Shown piece after piece: positions 32,457 through 44,609 of a DNA stretch of 64,000 nt. The notes below the pieces were generated by a model. It did not search any database. It was not told the origin of the DNA and saw only the letters and a list, made by a program, of their open reading frames with translations. Position numbers and translations under genes: made by a program. The stretch is from Phanerochaete sordida (Eukaryota; Basidiomycota; Agaricomycetes; Polyporales; Phanerochaetaceae): assembly GCA_019973155.2 (NCBI GenBank), contig BPQB01000013.1, positions 186,001-250,000 on the forward strand, given 5' to 3'. Position 1 is the stretch's first letter. Every line of letters starts with the position of its first letter.

Positions 32457-32512
32457 GTGAGTAGTCCCCCCCGCTGCGCACGCGCGCCGCCGCTGACCGC
32501 CCCGCGCTGCAG
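32457..32512 (+). other. Probable 3'-UTR intron of the 58-aa protein gene
   Basis: GTGAGTAGT donor, CTGAC branch point and GCTGCAG acceptor about 50 bp after the stop codon, with the same length and motif set as the introns of neighbouring genes. Boundaries are accurate to a few bases. It indicates that the small gene is transcribed and spliced. Confidence 0.5.
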
Positions 32513-32599
32513 CATCGCTGTCATCTATCTATTGCTCGCCATGTTTTCTTGCAAGTCGATCTCGCTTGTACCACCACCACCCGCACTACTGCATCTCTC

Positions 32600-35500
32600 G
32601 CACGGTCCGTCCACAGTCGACGACCTCTAATACCTATGCGCCGCCCGCGCCGTCTCTACGGCGCGCCGCGCCATTCGGAGGTGGGCCTCGGAGCAGGCCG
32701 AGCCCACGGAGGAGGAGGAAGGGGAAGGGGAAGGCAGAGGGGAGTCGGCCGAGGCGTCGGAGGGGACGAGGAGGGCTGTCGACGCTAGGACGATGTTGGA
32801 CCAGGAGCGGGCGCAGGGCGCTGTCTCTGCAATCACTGGGTCGTTGTTCCCCCACCATCCATTGCACCGCATCGCTGTATCACGCATTGCATCACTCCAC
32901 GATACCATAATCTCGGAAGCATTTTTTCGTTTCTTGCCTGCTCTTGTTTCGCGTCGTACCCTACACCGCCGCGTGTTGTACCATAGCGCATTGTACGATA
33001 TATTCCCGCTCGGATGCACACTCCCGTCGCGCGCGCGCTGAGGCCCAGGGTGCCTGGACGGCAGAAGATGGGCCAGGATCTTATCTGCGCTGATCAGAAA
33101 GCGGATGACCAGCGTGCGCACAGATGACGTGGTGAGTCTCTTTCCCCGCATTCTGCAGCCTGCTTCCCCTTCTCTGCGTCGGCTTTGCTCACGATCCCCG
33201 CTTGCAGGCGATCGTCCTGCCTCCCGCCGGACAATTGCGGACGAGCGCACCCCACCCCGCACACGCACAACACCCAGCGCAGCGCCCCCGCCCCCGCCGC
33301 GCTCCTCGTCCCCGCACGTCGCCATGGCACTCGCAAGCGCACCCAGCATCGCCTTCGCGCCCTGCACACTTGTCGCGCGATCGCAGCGGGCGCAGGCGCG
33401 CGCGCGGCACAGGCGCACGCAGCCCCGCGCGGGACCAGTAGACAAGCCTTCGCCCGGCAGAAGGCCCCGATCCCGGCCACGACGCGCTGATGCACCCTGC
33501 TTGCAGAAGGGCCCCCAGCTGCAGCGTGCGCGCGGGCCCTCCCCCGCCCCGCGCGTGACTAGCTGCCCATGTCGTCCTCCCCAGGTGCGCCCCCCGCCGA
33601 CGTCGCCCGCGCAGCACGCCTCGCACACCCGCGACGTCGCCGCCGACGCTGCCGCCGCAAGCGCGTCCCGTGCGCCGCGTGCGGCACGCTCCGGGACGGA
33701 CGGCCGTTCGCCATCGATGGCGGGGGCGCGTCGCGCGCGCGCGTGCACGATCGCGTGCGATAGCCGACGGCCGCGGTGGCGCGTCGCCCGGGCATCAGAG
33801 CACGAGACGCCGCGCTGCCCGTCCCGTGGCGAGCGGCCCTGCACGCGGATCGCGCTGCCCAGTGCGCACCCCGGAGCACGCGCAGGGCCCTTGCGGCTGC
33901 CCACGCCCCCAGCCTAATCAGCCAGCAGCCGGCGCAGAGGGCACCGGCCTTCGCGCTGCTCCACCCGCAGAACTTCGACGCGAACGCCGTGGTCGCCGCC
34001 CTCTTTCTCGACGCCTCGCGACGCCTCTCTGCGCGGCCGCGTCCCCCGTCCGCTCCACACCGCCCGCTGAATGGGGACCCTGCCTGCGATCCGCGGGGCC
34101 CTGCGCGTGCCCCCCGGCCCCACGCCCGCGCGGAAGCGTCCGCGGGAACACACGCGCGCGGACGCGCCTCGCACGGACGCGTCTTCGCCATACGCGGCGC
34201 GACGATGCGCGCCAAGTAGACCCTGCGCGCGTCCTCGTGCGCGTGCCACGGTGCGCGATGGGGCCCACGATGGCGATGTGCCCGCGATACTGGCCACACC
34301 CTGACGATGCGCTCGCGATGCCGCCGATGCAGCGAAGCCGCACGGGAGAGCTCGACGATGGCGCGTCCCTGTGCCCTGCGCGCACGCCTCGGGCTGGGAG
34401 AACCACGCATGGGAGATCGCGTGCCCCTGGCAGATGGCAGCGCGATCCGCGTCCCGTCGCGTCTCCGTGGCCGCGGCTCGCGGTCTCTCGCGCGCTGTAC
34501 TGAGCTGGGCCGCTGCACCCTGCCGTCGCTCGTTCCCTCGCACAACAGCAGCACCCTGCCCGTCCTGCTTCCTGCGATGTCTGCCGGACGTGTCCCACCA
34601 GGGTGCGCCAGGGCACGCGCGGGAGCAGGCGAGCGGAGATGACCGCGCACGCGTTCGCTTGGGCACCGCGCACTCCGCCAGGCCCCGCAGCCGCCCCCCG
34701 CGTCGATAGCCATCTTCGAAAGGCACCACCGAAGGACCCTGGCCGTGGCCGGCACGCCACCGACGGCCACACTTATGAACGGCACCATCTGCCAGCACCG
34801 CAGCTGCACGGCCCGCCGCGCCCGCACGCGTCCCTGCGCAGACCCTCGCGCGTCCGCGCCGCGCGCAATCGCCGGCGCACTGCGTCACTGCGCTGCCACC
34901 GCTCCGTCTCGCGTGTGTCGCGCCGTGCAGCGGGCTCCGCGCCGCCCACAACAGGCGGGGCCGCGTGCGCCGCGCTCTGCCCGCCAGCGTGCCCATCAGC
35001 TGCCTCTCGCGTCCCGGGGGTGTGGGACGCGGCGACGGGGGCAGGGCAGGGCAGCGCGATCTGCGCGCCCGCATGCGGCGCGTCTGGCCGTCTGTTGTCT
35101 TCCGTGCTCCGTTCGTGATCCACGGGCTCCGCCTTGTCTTTCGCCCTGTCCCAGTGTGTGCTGCGCGCGGGCGCTGTGGCCCGCGTGACGAGGCGTGCTC
35201 CGTGCGCGTATCCGCCGAAGCAGCAGATTGCAATTATGCGCGGCGGCGCCGCCGGGCATTGTTGTGTTGCCTGCACGACGCGCGCGGAGCCCGCGACGGA
35301 GCCCGGCGTCCTTCATGTTGCTCTGACCTGCCTGGGCGCTCCGCGCGCGAACCTTGCGTCGCCATCATGGCAGCTGAGAGCTCTGCCGCGTACTCTTGTC
35401 TTTGAGCCTTCCGCACCTGCAGCCGGAAATTTTTTCAGAACAATAACAAGCTCGTGTCGGACAGACGTGCGGTCGGCCCTCGCGCGTCCGACGCCCGATT

Positions 35501-37100
35501 TCCGCTGATGTGCTGCAAATGCGCGGTGTGCAGACGACAGAGAGAGACAGCGTGCGCTCCCGCGCGGCGGACCGCCGCGCTTCCGTGGCACGTCCCGACA
35601 CCGCTCCCAGGGTGCACGGTAGATCCCCCAGACTGTGCGCGGCGGGCCCACGTTCTCCCGCGACATGCTTGCATCTGTTGGCATGCGCGCCGCGATTGCC
35701 TTGACGACTCGGTGGGCGCACGATTCAGGGGCAGGGATACCGACGTCGACGCATCATCTATGCATCGGCCGGCGCGCAGGTTCGGGGCAGGCACACGCTT
35801 GCTGCTGTACGTTGTGGCGCAGTGCGCCGCGCGGCAGCATCATCTCGCGCGTGTGCGGCACCGGGGCCACCCTGGATTCCGGGGGTGCACTTAGCCTTCA
35901 GACGCGCCTGAGGCCGACTCCGCCTGCACGCTGCGCGGGACGGGGGCCCTAGTGCGACACCCCTGTCGCTGCCAGCCTGCCGGCCTTCCCGCGCGCGTGC
36001 CAGCGAGATTCAATATTCAGACTCTGCGTCCGCTCGCGCGGGCTCGATGCGCCATTGGCGGCCCCCCGATCGGTGGCGGCGCCACAGTGCCGTGCTCTGC
36101 TGCGTCCGCTCTGCGCCAGCTGCGCGAGACACTAACTGAACTGCAAAGGGGCCCCCGTCTCAGAGCCTTCGCTCCCGCGCGGGGCATGCCCCACCCCCGG
36201 CAAGTCCCGCGCCCCCGGTGCACCGCCCAGACAGGCAGGTCGTGTAGTCGCCCCCTCGCGCCGCCGCCGCCGCCCCTCGCTGCAGCGGCCAGGGACCCCG
36301 CCGCGGCGGCACACCGCGCAGGGCAGCGTCGCCCGCGGTGGCGTGCGCGGCAGGGGCGCGCACGCGCGTACGCGTGCCCAGGCCGGACGATCCCTGGGGT
36401 GGGGACGTGCGCCGCCAAATAGGAGCGGCGGCGATCCTTCCTGCGCACGCACGCGCGATCGTCATTAGGAGTCGCAGGCCGCCGGGGCCCTGCAGGCCCT
36501 GCAGGCCCTGCTGCTGGCGCGCGCGCGGCCCCTTCGATCGGGGGCCCTCCCCGTGCGCGGGCGAGCCTGTGCTGCTCCCTGACGTGTGCGCCGCGGATAC
36601 GCCGGGGTGCCCGTGCGGGTGCGCGCGGCCTGGATCGCGCGGGCGTGCGGGTGCGCGACGATAGCACAGAACCGCCAGGGCTGGGGCGGCCCCGTGCGGC
36701 GGCGTGGGCTGCTGCTGCGCGCCGGCGGGTGCCCAAGCGGCGCCGCGAGGCGAAACCCTCGCGAGCCTGGCGAACCCGCTGGCACGCCCGTGCGCTGCGC
36801 CGTGCGCGCGCATGACGCTGCGCGCTGCGAACCTTGGCCGCGTTCGAGAAGGCGGGGCATCAGAAGGCGGGTGCGCGAGGCCCTGGCGCGAAGCGGGACC
36901 CGTGTCGCAATGAGGCGTGCGCGCACGCCCAGAATGTCCTCTTCTCGCCGACGGGACGAGGCACCGCACTCGCGCGTGTGACGTCACGCTGCTGCACCAT
37001 GGGAGTCTGCTGGAAAACTCGCGCTCGGGCATGGGACGACGGCCTGAGCGCGGCGGAAAGCGCGGCGTTCAATACGAAGATTCCGGTGGATACAGAAGGC
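32600..37100. other. CpG-rich, gene-poor stretch (right part)
   Basis: Like 29531-32106, this has overlapping long frames on both strands (for example 33105-33917 on plus, 33559-34827 and 33914-35233 on minus) that code for Arg/Ala/Pro-rich sequence in every frame. No domain, intron pattern, tandem array or transposon hallmark was recognised. Small CTGCAGGCC-type repeats occur near 36485-36510. From about 37100 the base composition returns to normal. Confidence 0.6.
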
Positions 37101-37487
37101 TGACACGTACCTTCATCGCTGCCTGGTGACAAAGCACTCCCGCAAAATTTAAACATACGGGTCCATGCCTCGTATGGGACAGACTGAATTCATTTGGAAA
37201 AAGTGTGCCTTCTGCGACGTATTCAGTCGCCTTATCGTGGCGTCTGCAGGCACTGGCTTAAGCGACGGCTCGGTCCAGCGTTGTCGCACCGCAGGACCAT
37301 ACATGGTCTTAGTGGCATGAGAGGACTTGGAGAGATACAGACTATCGGGCGAACTGCGCACACTCCGGTGGAAACCATCTGATACAAGATTACATGGCGT
37401 TAGCGATGGCATAAGGACGTGCTAGGCGATACAAGGAAGGCAGGAAGTCGTACAGATCATGGAGAGGAAAGGCACAGTCGGCATGTA

Positions 37488-38274
37488 TCAGTCGAGCTTG
37501 ACAGTATCATCAATCATGTAGACGACGCCGTTCACAGCCTAGACGCAAGCGGGTCAGCATCGCAAGAAGGCCGTCCAGGATGCGCAGGTATCAAACTTAC
37601 TTGTCTCGCTGCGACGATGTGGGCCCCGTCATCTACAATGACATGCGCCCACTCCGGCTGCTCTGGTTGGCCAGCGGGGGCCTTGAAGGTCACATTCTTC
37701 CCGTGCAGCAGCGTGGGGTGGGAGCCAGACGATAGCGCAAGGGGATGTGCCTATATGTGGCGGGCGCGGATCGTGAGCGTGACAGCAGGCGCAGTGTGGC
37801 GAGGACGTACGGGGATGATGTGCGCCGAGACCCAGCGGACGACGTTCTCCCTCGAGCGTGCGTCGAGCTCTTCTTCGGTGATCACGACGCCGGTGTCCAC
37901 GGGTGGCGCAGCGCCCTGGTGCCTGTGGGCCAATGGCGGCGCGTCAGCTCTCGTCGCCCCGTGTGGCTGCGCGCACGGTCGCCCTGTACGCACGGCTTGC
38001 GGGCCAGGGCCATGACGGCCTTGTTCGTCGGCACGAGCAGGGTCAGCCGCGCGGCTTGATCAGCGAAGCTCTGGCTCAGCTCGACTTCCCGCGCGTACGT
38101 ATAGAAGATGGACGCGGAAGCCTCGATGGTGAGCAAGTCCGCGAGGGTGGGCTCCTCGTTTGTCTGCGGCGTGTAGGTCTCAGGCATCTTGGACGAGCCG
38201 AGGGGGATCTGCTCCTGAGACCAGACGAGGGACGCGCCAGATAGAATGAGAGCAGAGAACAAGGCAAAGCGCAT
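37488..38274 (-). CDS. Secreted fasciclin (FAS1) domain protein
   Basis: Exons on the minus strand: 38274-37994, 37922-37811, 37750-37601 and 37538-37488; 197 aa. The start MRFALFSALILSGASLVWSQ is a signal peptide. One FAS1 domain follows: LADLLTIEASASIFYTYARE, LTLLVPTNKAVMAL (the FAS1 H1-type motif), ENVVRWVSAHIIP (the H2-type region), NVTFKAPAG and the end AVNGVVYMIDDTVKL. FAS1 proteins act in cell adhesion or the cell wall; in wood-decay fungi many are secreted or GPI-anchored. No C-terminal GPI signal is present here. A TATA box (38403-38408, minus strand) is about 130 bp upstream. The gene is divergent from the aldo-keto reductase. Confidence 0.85.
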
Positions 38275-39144
38275 CGTGGCTCGAGCGTGTTGCAGTATCG
38301 CGGTGGTCGTGCACCAGCTTGGCTGCACCTGCCAAACCGGGGTGCCCACAGGCGTTACGTAATGGGCTGCGATTATTTTGCGAGCCAAGTCCGCATTTGG
38401 GACTTATACTCGTCTCCCGAGGGAGCGCTGAAACCGCGGGGTGCTCATCAAGCCCGAAGCATCTCTCCAGCTGTTCGTATTTAAGACACACGGTCGCGTC
38501 GCGTCGCGTCCCTCTTGCTCCCATGTCCGACCATATGCGTCTTTCTCGCGCGTTTGCGCCACTTCCAGCCCGTTTCCGGTGTCCAGATGTCAGAGGCACG
38601 TCCCGAGAGCACGTTCAAAGCACGCGCACGCTTTGATGCAGGCAGGGGTGACTTGGTGCGTTGTTGGAGTCTTGTGTGCTCTTGGAGGCGTCTCTGAATT
38701 TCTGGTGGCGGACAGAGTGTACTTGGACACCTGCCTTGTATAGTCTAGTCTTCATTTTGCACTCTCGGTGCCTGACGGCGGAGCGAGCGGAAGAAAAAGC
38801 AAACCTTCGTTCCTGGAGGTTTCCAGCGCGGACACAAGGCTCCCCGCCCTGCGCGGCACAGTCCCACAGGCCGCGGCAGACGGCGCACAGGCCTGCGTGC
38901 GTGGCTGTCGCCCGTGGGTACACCCCCGGGAGAACCGCGCTTCCATGGCTATCCACGGCTTTCAGAACGGGGCTGATCAATACATTGCCCGACGATGACG
39001 CGACGACGGCCTGTGAGTCCCTGGCGTCCGCAGAGTTTTTCGCTGCTGACTGAGCACAGGGAATGCCCAGGAACACGGTAGAACGGCAACGCCACCCCCA
39101 TAAGCGGCGCCGCATCCGCCAACGCTCCCAACGATAAAAGGGCC
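38275..39144. promoter_or_regulatory. Divergent intergenic region FAS1 / aldo-keto reductase
   Basis: 0.87 kb between two genes pointing away from each other. Apart from the FAS1 TATA box, nothing specific is recognised. Confidence 0.4.
38403..38408 (-). promoter_or_regulatory. TATA box of the FAS1 gene
   Basis: TATAAG on the minus strand about 130 bp before the ATG, inside GAGTATAAGTCCC. Confidence 0.5.
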
Positions 39145-40943
39145 ATGCTCAGAGGCCTCCGCTCGTTTCCCTGCGCACGCACCCCTAGACTGTACACCTC
39201 CCGAAGCCTGCTTCCTACGCGCACCATGTCTACACAAGAGTTTGCCGAGTTTGACCCCAAGGGCATGCCCTTCCGCCGCCTGGGTGCGAGCGGTCTCCGC
39301 GTTCCCGTCTTCTCTCTCGGAGGATGTAAGTGCACCGACGATCCCTGCCGTCTTTGGGATGTATTGAATGCGAACGATGCGCGTCAGGGTTGACGTATGG
39401 CCAGACTGTGAAGGGTGACCCCGTCAAGGAGATCATGAAGATCGCCTTCGAAAACGGCATCAACATGTTCGATACTGCGGAGGGCTACGCTGCCGGAAAC
39501 TCTGAGATCGAGATGTACGTCCTGCCCGGCATTTTAGCGTGAAACGCGTGTCTGACGCGTAGTGCGTGCGCAGGGGTCGCGTCATTAGGGAGCTGAACCT
39601 GCGCCGCTCGGATCTCATCATCACGACCAAGATCTACTTTGGCACACGCACTGGTCCCAACGACAAGGGACTCTCCCGCAAGCAGTGAGTCCCCGACACG
39701 TCTCTTGTATGTCGGCCGCGGTCTCAACAGCGCTCGTGTGATGCTAGCATCATCGAAGGCACGAAGGCATCCCTCGAGCGCCTCGGTCTGGACTACGTCG
39801 ATGTGATCTTTGCCCACCGTCCCGACTCGACCGGTGCGTTCTCATCTCGTCGTGCCTGTCGAAATGGTGTGTACTGACACCGAGCCTTAGTTCCTATGGA
39901 AGAAGTCGTGCGCGCGTTCAACTGGGTCATCGAGAAGGGCTGGGTGCGTCTCGCTGAGCCTCCTCCTGACACAGGCCTGTCTTGACGCGCTGTTCAGGCG
40001 TTCTACTGGGCGACGTCCGAATGGTCCGCACTCGAGATCGAAGAGGCACATCGTATGTTTTCCCCGTGATCGTATGTCGCCATCGGACCTACGTGCTCAC
40101 CGGCCTCTGCACAGATGTCGCCACGAGACTAAACCTCATTCCTCCAATCGCCGAACAGTGCCAGCACCAGTACGTACTTGGGCGAAGTCAACCTTATCGG
40201 GTACATTGTTCCTGACGTGCGCACTCGCAGCATGCTGCACCGCGAGCGTCCCGAGAAGGAATACGCGTAAGTACCGATCGATGCACGCCTGCCGTAGAAT
40301 TGCTTCGCTCACACAGAGACCAGGCCCTTGTACAAGCGCTACGACCTCGGCACGACCGTCTGGTCCGCGCTCGCGAGCGGCCTGTTGACCGGCAAGGTAT
40401 GCTGGACCCACCAGGCTGCGCGCCAAGGCTGACTGCGCCCCCTCCTAGTACAACGACGGCGTCCCCGCGGATTCGCGCTTCGCGACCCACAAGGACTTCT
40501 TCAAGGACACGCTCGACAGCCTCACGAAGGAGGAGGGCCTGCGCAAGCTCGAGAAGGTGAAGGCGCTCACCGCGCTCGCCGAGAAAGGTCGGTCCTTTTC
40601 GGCCTCGTGCCTCCGCATGTCGTCGGCCGGGCACTCACAGGCGTCCGACAGAGCTTGGCTGCACCACGTCCCAGCTCGCGCTCGCCTGGGTCGCGAAGTT
40701 CCCGACGACAAGCACCGTGATCCTCGGCGCGACCAAGCCCGAGCAGCTGCTCGAGAACATCAAGGCGCTCGAGGTCCTCCCCAAGCTCACGCCCGAGGTT
40801 CTCCAGAAGATTGAGAGCATTCTCGACAACAAGCCCGCGCCGGTGGTACGTACAGCCTCCTGGTCCGATCGTACGCATTGTATTGACCACTCCGACAGTC
40901 CACCTGGGGACGTCCCGCGCTTGACAAGTACGGCAAGCAGTAG
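39145..40943 (+). CDS. Aldo-keto reductase, Kv-channel beta-subunit-like
   Basis: Twelve exons; the last ones are 40652-40845 and 40899-40943. From the ATG at 39226 the protein has 357 aa; the in-frame ATG at 39145 adds 27 residues ([20 protein letters not shown]...) that resemble a mitochondrial presequence. Exons after the first: 39388-39514, 39574-39684, 39748-39833, 39891-39943, 39998-40052, 40115-40169, 40231-40266, 40324-40396 and 40449-40587. The AKR core is intact: SLGGWLTYG, catalytic Asp and Tyr in [13 protein letters not shown], Lys in TTKIYF and His in FAHRPD, then [18 protein letters not shown] and [20 protein letters not shown]. Such AKR6-type enzymes reduce aldehydes with NADPH and bind channels in animals; in fungi the substrate is unknown. 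Confidence 0.9.
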
Positions 40944-42122
40944 AGTTCTGGCTGTGCCATACGGAAAAGATGTACTTTTAGACTAGGTTAATGAACCCGG
41001 TAGGCTTTGCCACGCTGCTTGATCAGTTCTTCCTAGGACGTATGTCATAACAACGCAGGACCAACTCTACTCGCCGGCTAGTCCTATATGGCGGAACCTT
41101 CAATGATAAGACTCTCAGGCCCTTCCTCATGGGCACGCCGCTGTCGCTGCCGTCACCTGCACTGCTCAGGCAACTTCCTCCTGGTTTGCACTGTCTACGG
41201 ACCCGGTCATTCTATCATTACGTGTATACCACTAACAGAAGCTGGCACGCGCTGCCCGCCGGTACATTGCTTCCCACAGGCTTTGCTAAATGCGACCCTG
41301 CGGACCCTGAGCAGAAACTGACGACGGTGCTTCTCAGTGCGCCCGCCGCCGCTCGTACGACACCCGCTCCCCACGCGTCTGCCCGCGCATAGTCTAGCAC
41401 GACTGCGCCACACCGTGCATGCGCACCGCGCACCGGCGAGAGAAGCAGTGCGCGCCGGGACCCTTGTCGCGCGCGTGCAGCGGCGTGTCGCGCGCCCGCC
41501 CGCGCGTCCCTGCGCTCGCGACGATCGGCGTCCCACCGCACGCCCTTCGCGGGAGCCCGTGCGATCATATCTCCGCGCGCAGGGGCGTCGCGAAGGGCGC
41601 CGTGCGCGACGCACGCGCGCGGCGGCGCCGGCGACACGTCGACGCGAGCCTGAGCGTGCGCCGGACGCCTTTGTGCGCGCGTGGGAGCCCCTGCGCCGCG
41701 TTCGGCGCGGGCGCACCCCAGGATGGCGAAGGCGAGCCCGCCGTGCAGGCCGCCACAAGGGCTCTGGAGGCGTGAACTCCGCTCGGTGCGCGTCCGAGCC
41801 CCGCTTACGTACCTCGTGCGGCGCCGGCCAATGGGGTCGTGCGCCCACAGAAGCTCGAGGGACGCTCCTGGCCAGCGTCCCTGTGGCTGAGGCTGAAAAT
41901 TTCACGCGCGGGCAGAGAAGTGCGTCGTTGTGGTCTGCACGGGTCGTCCGACGTTCTGAAGCAGACAAAAAGTGGATTCTCGAGCGCGAAAGAGCAAGTG
42001 CGGATTGTGCGGATCGAAATTGTCCCAGTGCAACTAGTCCGAGTGCAGAATCTGACGACCAAAAGTACAGCGATGAGTCCATGGTTCTCCTAATGTGCGA
42101 AGACAAACCCAGAGGAAGAGTG
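40944..42122. other. Convergent spacer with a GC-rich core
   Basis: This lies between the converging aldo-keto reductase and Gfd2-like genes. Its centre (about 41335-41870) is as CpG-dense as the large stretch at 29.5-37 kb and opens overlapping frames on both strands without recognisable domains. No gene is called. Confidence 0.5.
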
Positions 42123-44106
42123 CTAGACACGCATGTTACCGAGACGCTCCGCAGCGTCATCCACCGCAGAATGGCCGCCGCGCTTCGACACGCTGCCACG
42201 TCCGTCCGCAGGCAGCAACCCACTCGACTTCCTCGGCCGGTTGCCGCCAGGCGAAGGCTGGAAGTAGTCCGAGGACCGGGGGCTGTCCTGGTCCTGTGGA
42301 GGGTTGGGCGACATCTTGGGCGAGATGCTCGGCGACATGTTTGGGGAGTGCGCGTAGAGCACCGGCGACGGCACGGGCAACCCGTACATTCCGACCATGG
42401 ACGGGGCCATCGGGATCCCGGGGACCATCGTTGGCGTCATGGGCATCGCCGTCATGCCGACAGGGCCGCGGCTTGCGTTGCGCATGATAGTCTGTCGGAC
42501 AGACCGCCCGCGCAGGTTCGGAACCTTTGTTTGTTCGGGATCGAGGAGCAGTTGGAGCGCCAGCAGGGTCAGGAAGGCGTCATTGCCTGCGTTTTGCATT
42601 GGCACTTGGACGTCAACCCCGAGCGACTGCACGAGGTTGGCCAGGGAGAGCGTCGACCCTTTCGCGCGCGGCTTGCCGGACGGCTCTTGCATGGTGCCGC
42701 GCAGGCCTAAATTGAAAAGATGCCGCTCGTAGCTGGCAGTGTCGATGACCAAAACGTTGTGCGGGATCTCTGCAATGCGGAGTCGATGAGAAAGCAGATA
42801 TGTCTCAGCTTCGCAGGCACACGTACTGATCTTCATCTCCTCAAGCCTGCGGAGGTCTCCGAGGATCCCGTGGCCAACGAGCACGAGACTGTTTGGCACG
42901 GTCTCAGAGTCGGGGCTGGTCATGCTGCTGCGTGAAGATAGACCGTCTCAGCATGTGACTCCCGTGCCATGAATTGCATCGATGGATTCTCACCTGATGA
43001 CTGCCTGGATCACTTGCGGAAGTTTGGCCCTGCCGGCGAGCTGGCTTTCTCCGAACTATCGCAAACAGTGTGAGTTGTGTCATAGAAGCCTGGAGCGGAA
43101 CTCTCACAGCATACTAGAATACATGGAGATTAGCGCGAGTCAGGTGTGCAGGTGGAAGATGGCACGCACCACCCAGGGAAAGTTTGGCCGATGTTTGTTA
43201 TGAACCCTGTCCGCATATTCAGTCACAATATAATGGCCTCTCCTGTCGATCACAGCCGAAGGTTATCTCACGGAGATGTAGGGCGATCGAGAAGGCTTGC
43301 CTGTAGTTGGTCTCGGGGTCAGGCGGCCAGACGCGGACACTGCAAGGAGTGTGTCAGTCAGAGCGACGGTGAATCAGCTGACCGTGATACCAACGCCTCG
43401 AGGTGGCTGCAGCGTACAGCGGCGTATCCCCACTCCAGACACGAGGACGTATTACGTTCTGACCATTCAAAGTCGATGGCCAGGAACGTTTTGTCTCGCG
43501 ACTGCCAAAGTTCCTGGATGGCCTTGTACTCGCCATCGCGAACACGCTGCTTGGAAGAAGCCAAGACAGCAGCCGGCAGGGTAGAGTAGAGCTTCTTGTA
43601 ATGCGAATAGTCGGAGACCGTGCGCAGGTGGCGCTGGGACGTCTCAAAGGGACTAACCCGCAGAATGTTGTCGACGAGCGGCATTGTTTCGCCGAATCTT
43701 CGCGGATACTTGAGAGCTTGCTGAAGAGCGTAATTCATGAACATACCTTGTTTTGATCATCTTCAGAAACGCGCCTATGGATGTCATACGCGTCACGATG
43801 TGCGCTTTGCCCGTCCAGCAGTCGGTGACAGTAATGCATGGCCACGAGAACGTGAGGAACTCCTCAAACGACTCGAAAAAGATACCCCAAGATCGTTCAT
43901 ACCTGGCATTCAAATTCAGCGTTCCCGAGGCACGAGACAGGGTGGGCACACATACCAAGGGATGTTGTGCAATTGGAAATAACCCATGTATGCCGAGTAC
44001 ACCTATGAGCGATGAGATGACGACCCTTGGAACGCGAGCCTGATGCACTCACAGACTGGAGGTCGAACTCCCAACCTTTCGGATCCACAAGGTTGAAATC
44101 TGACAT
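42123..44106 (-). CDS. Gfd2/YDR514C-like protein (ribonuclease-H-fold domain)
   Basis: Ten exons on the minus strand: 44106-44053, 44002-43956, 43902-43747, 43697-43383, 43339-43301, 43242-43173, 43113-43108, 43055-42994, 42927-42827 and 42769-42123; 498 aa. The conserved core is FLAIDFEWSERNTSSCLEWG, WPPDPETNYRRGHYIVTEYA, KLPQVIQAVISS, LVLVGHGILGDLRRLEEMKI, VLVIDTASYE and QNAGNDAFLTLLALQLLL. It has the DEDD-exonuclease-like layout of the Gfd2/YDR514C domain. Yeast Gfd2 is linked genetically to mRNA export; the enzymatic role is unproven. A Met/Pro-rich tail of about 110 residues follows. One intron has a GC donor (43300), one exon is only 6 nt, and the donor at 43382 is the weakest join. Confidence 0.78.
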
Positions 44107-44609
44107 CGCGGCTGGGCAGTCAGTGCCACAGGGTTTCTTCGTAAAGCGCGTTCCTGAGGACGAGAGAGCAAGCTGTGGATCGATTTAGCAGCGACAAAAT
44201 CCAAGCCCCAAGAGAAAGCAAAGAGGCGGGGAATTAAAAGGTGGGTATATAGAGAATTGGGGGAGAGAGCACGTCGGACTGAAAGACAGAAGGGCAGCTG
44301 GCGGCCAGACGCGAAGGCCTCGTTCAGCCGTGTCGGCATCGTGCCACGCTTGTATGCTGGCGCTTAACCGGCCAGAAGTTCCGAGGAGTTCTCATGAGGC
44401 TGCAGAGCACGCGCAGGATAGAGCAAGGGCAGGTGCATTCGCGACGAGACAGCACGGCACGACGAGCAAGCTGGAAGATGGACGTCGAGAGCCAAGGCGA
44501 GGCCATGCGTGGCGGAGGCAAATAGTGGGGAAATTGCGAGACGCTCTGAGGGGAGGCTGCTGTACAACAAGGCCAAACAACACCCTTGACGTCTTTCCCC
44601 AGTCTCACC
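44107..44609. promoter_or_regulatory. Divergent promoter Gfd2-like / Dsk2
   Basis: About 500 bp between two divergent start codons. TATATA at 44246-44251 lies 140 bp upstream of the Gfd2-like ATG. No TATA box is obvious on the Dsk2 side. Confidence 0.45.

Noticed and set aside
41337..42710. 457-codon frame on plus
   Set aside because: Runs through the GC-rich spacer and antisense to the conserved last exon of the Gfd2-like gene; no domain of its own.
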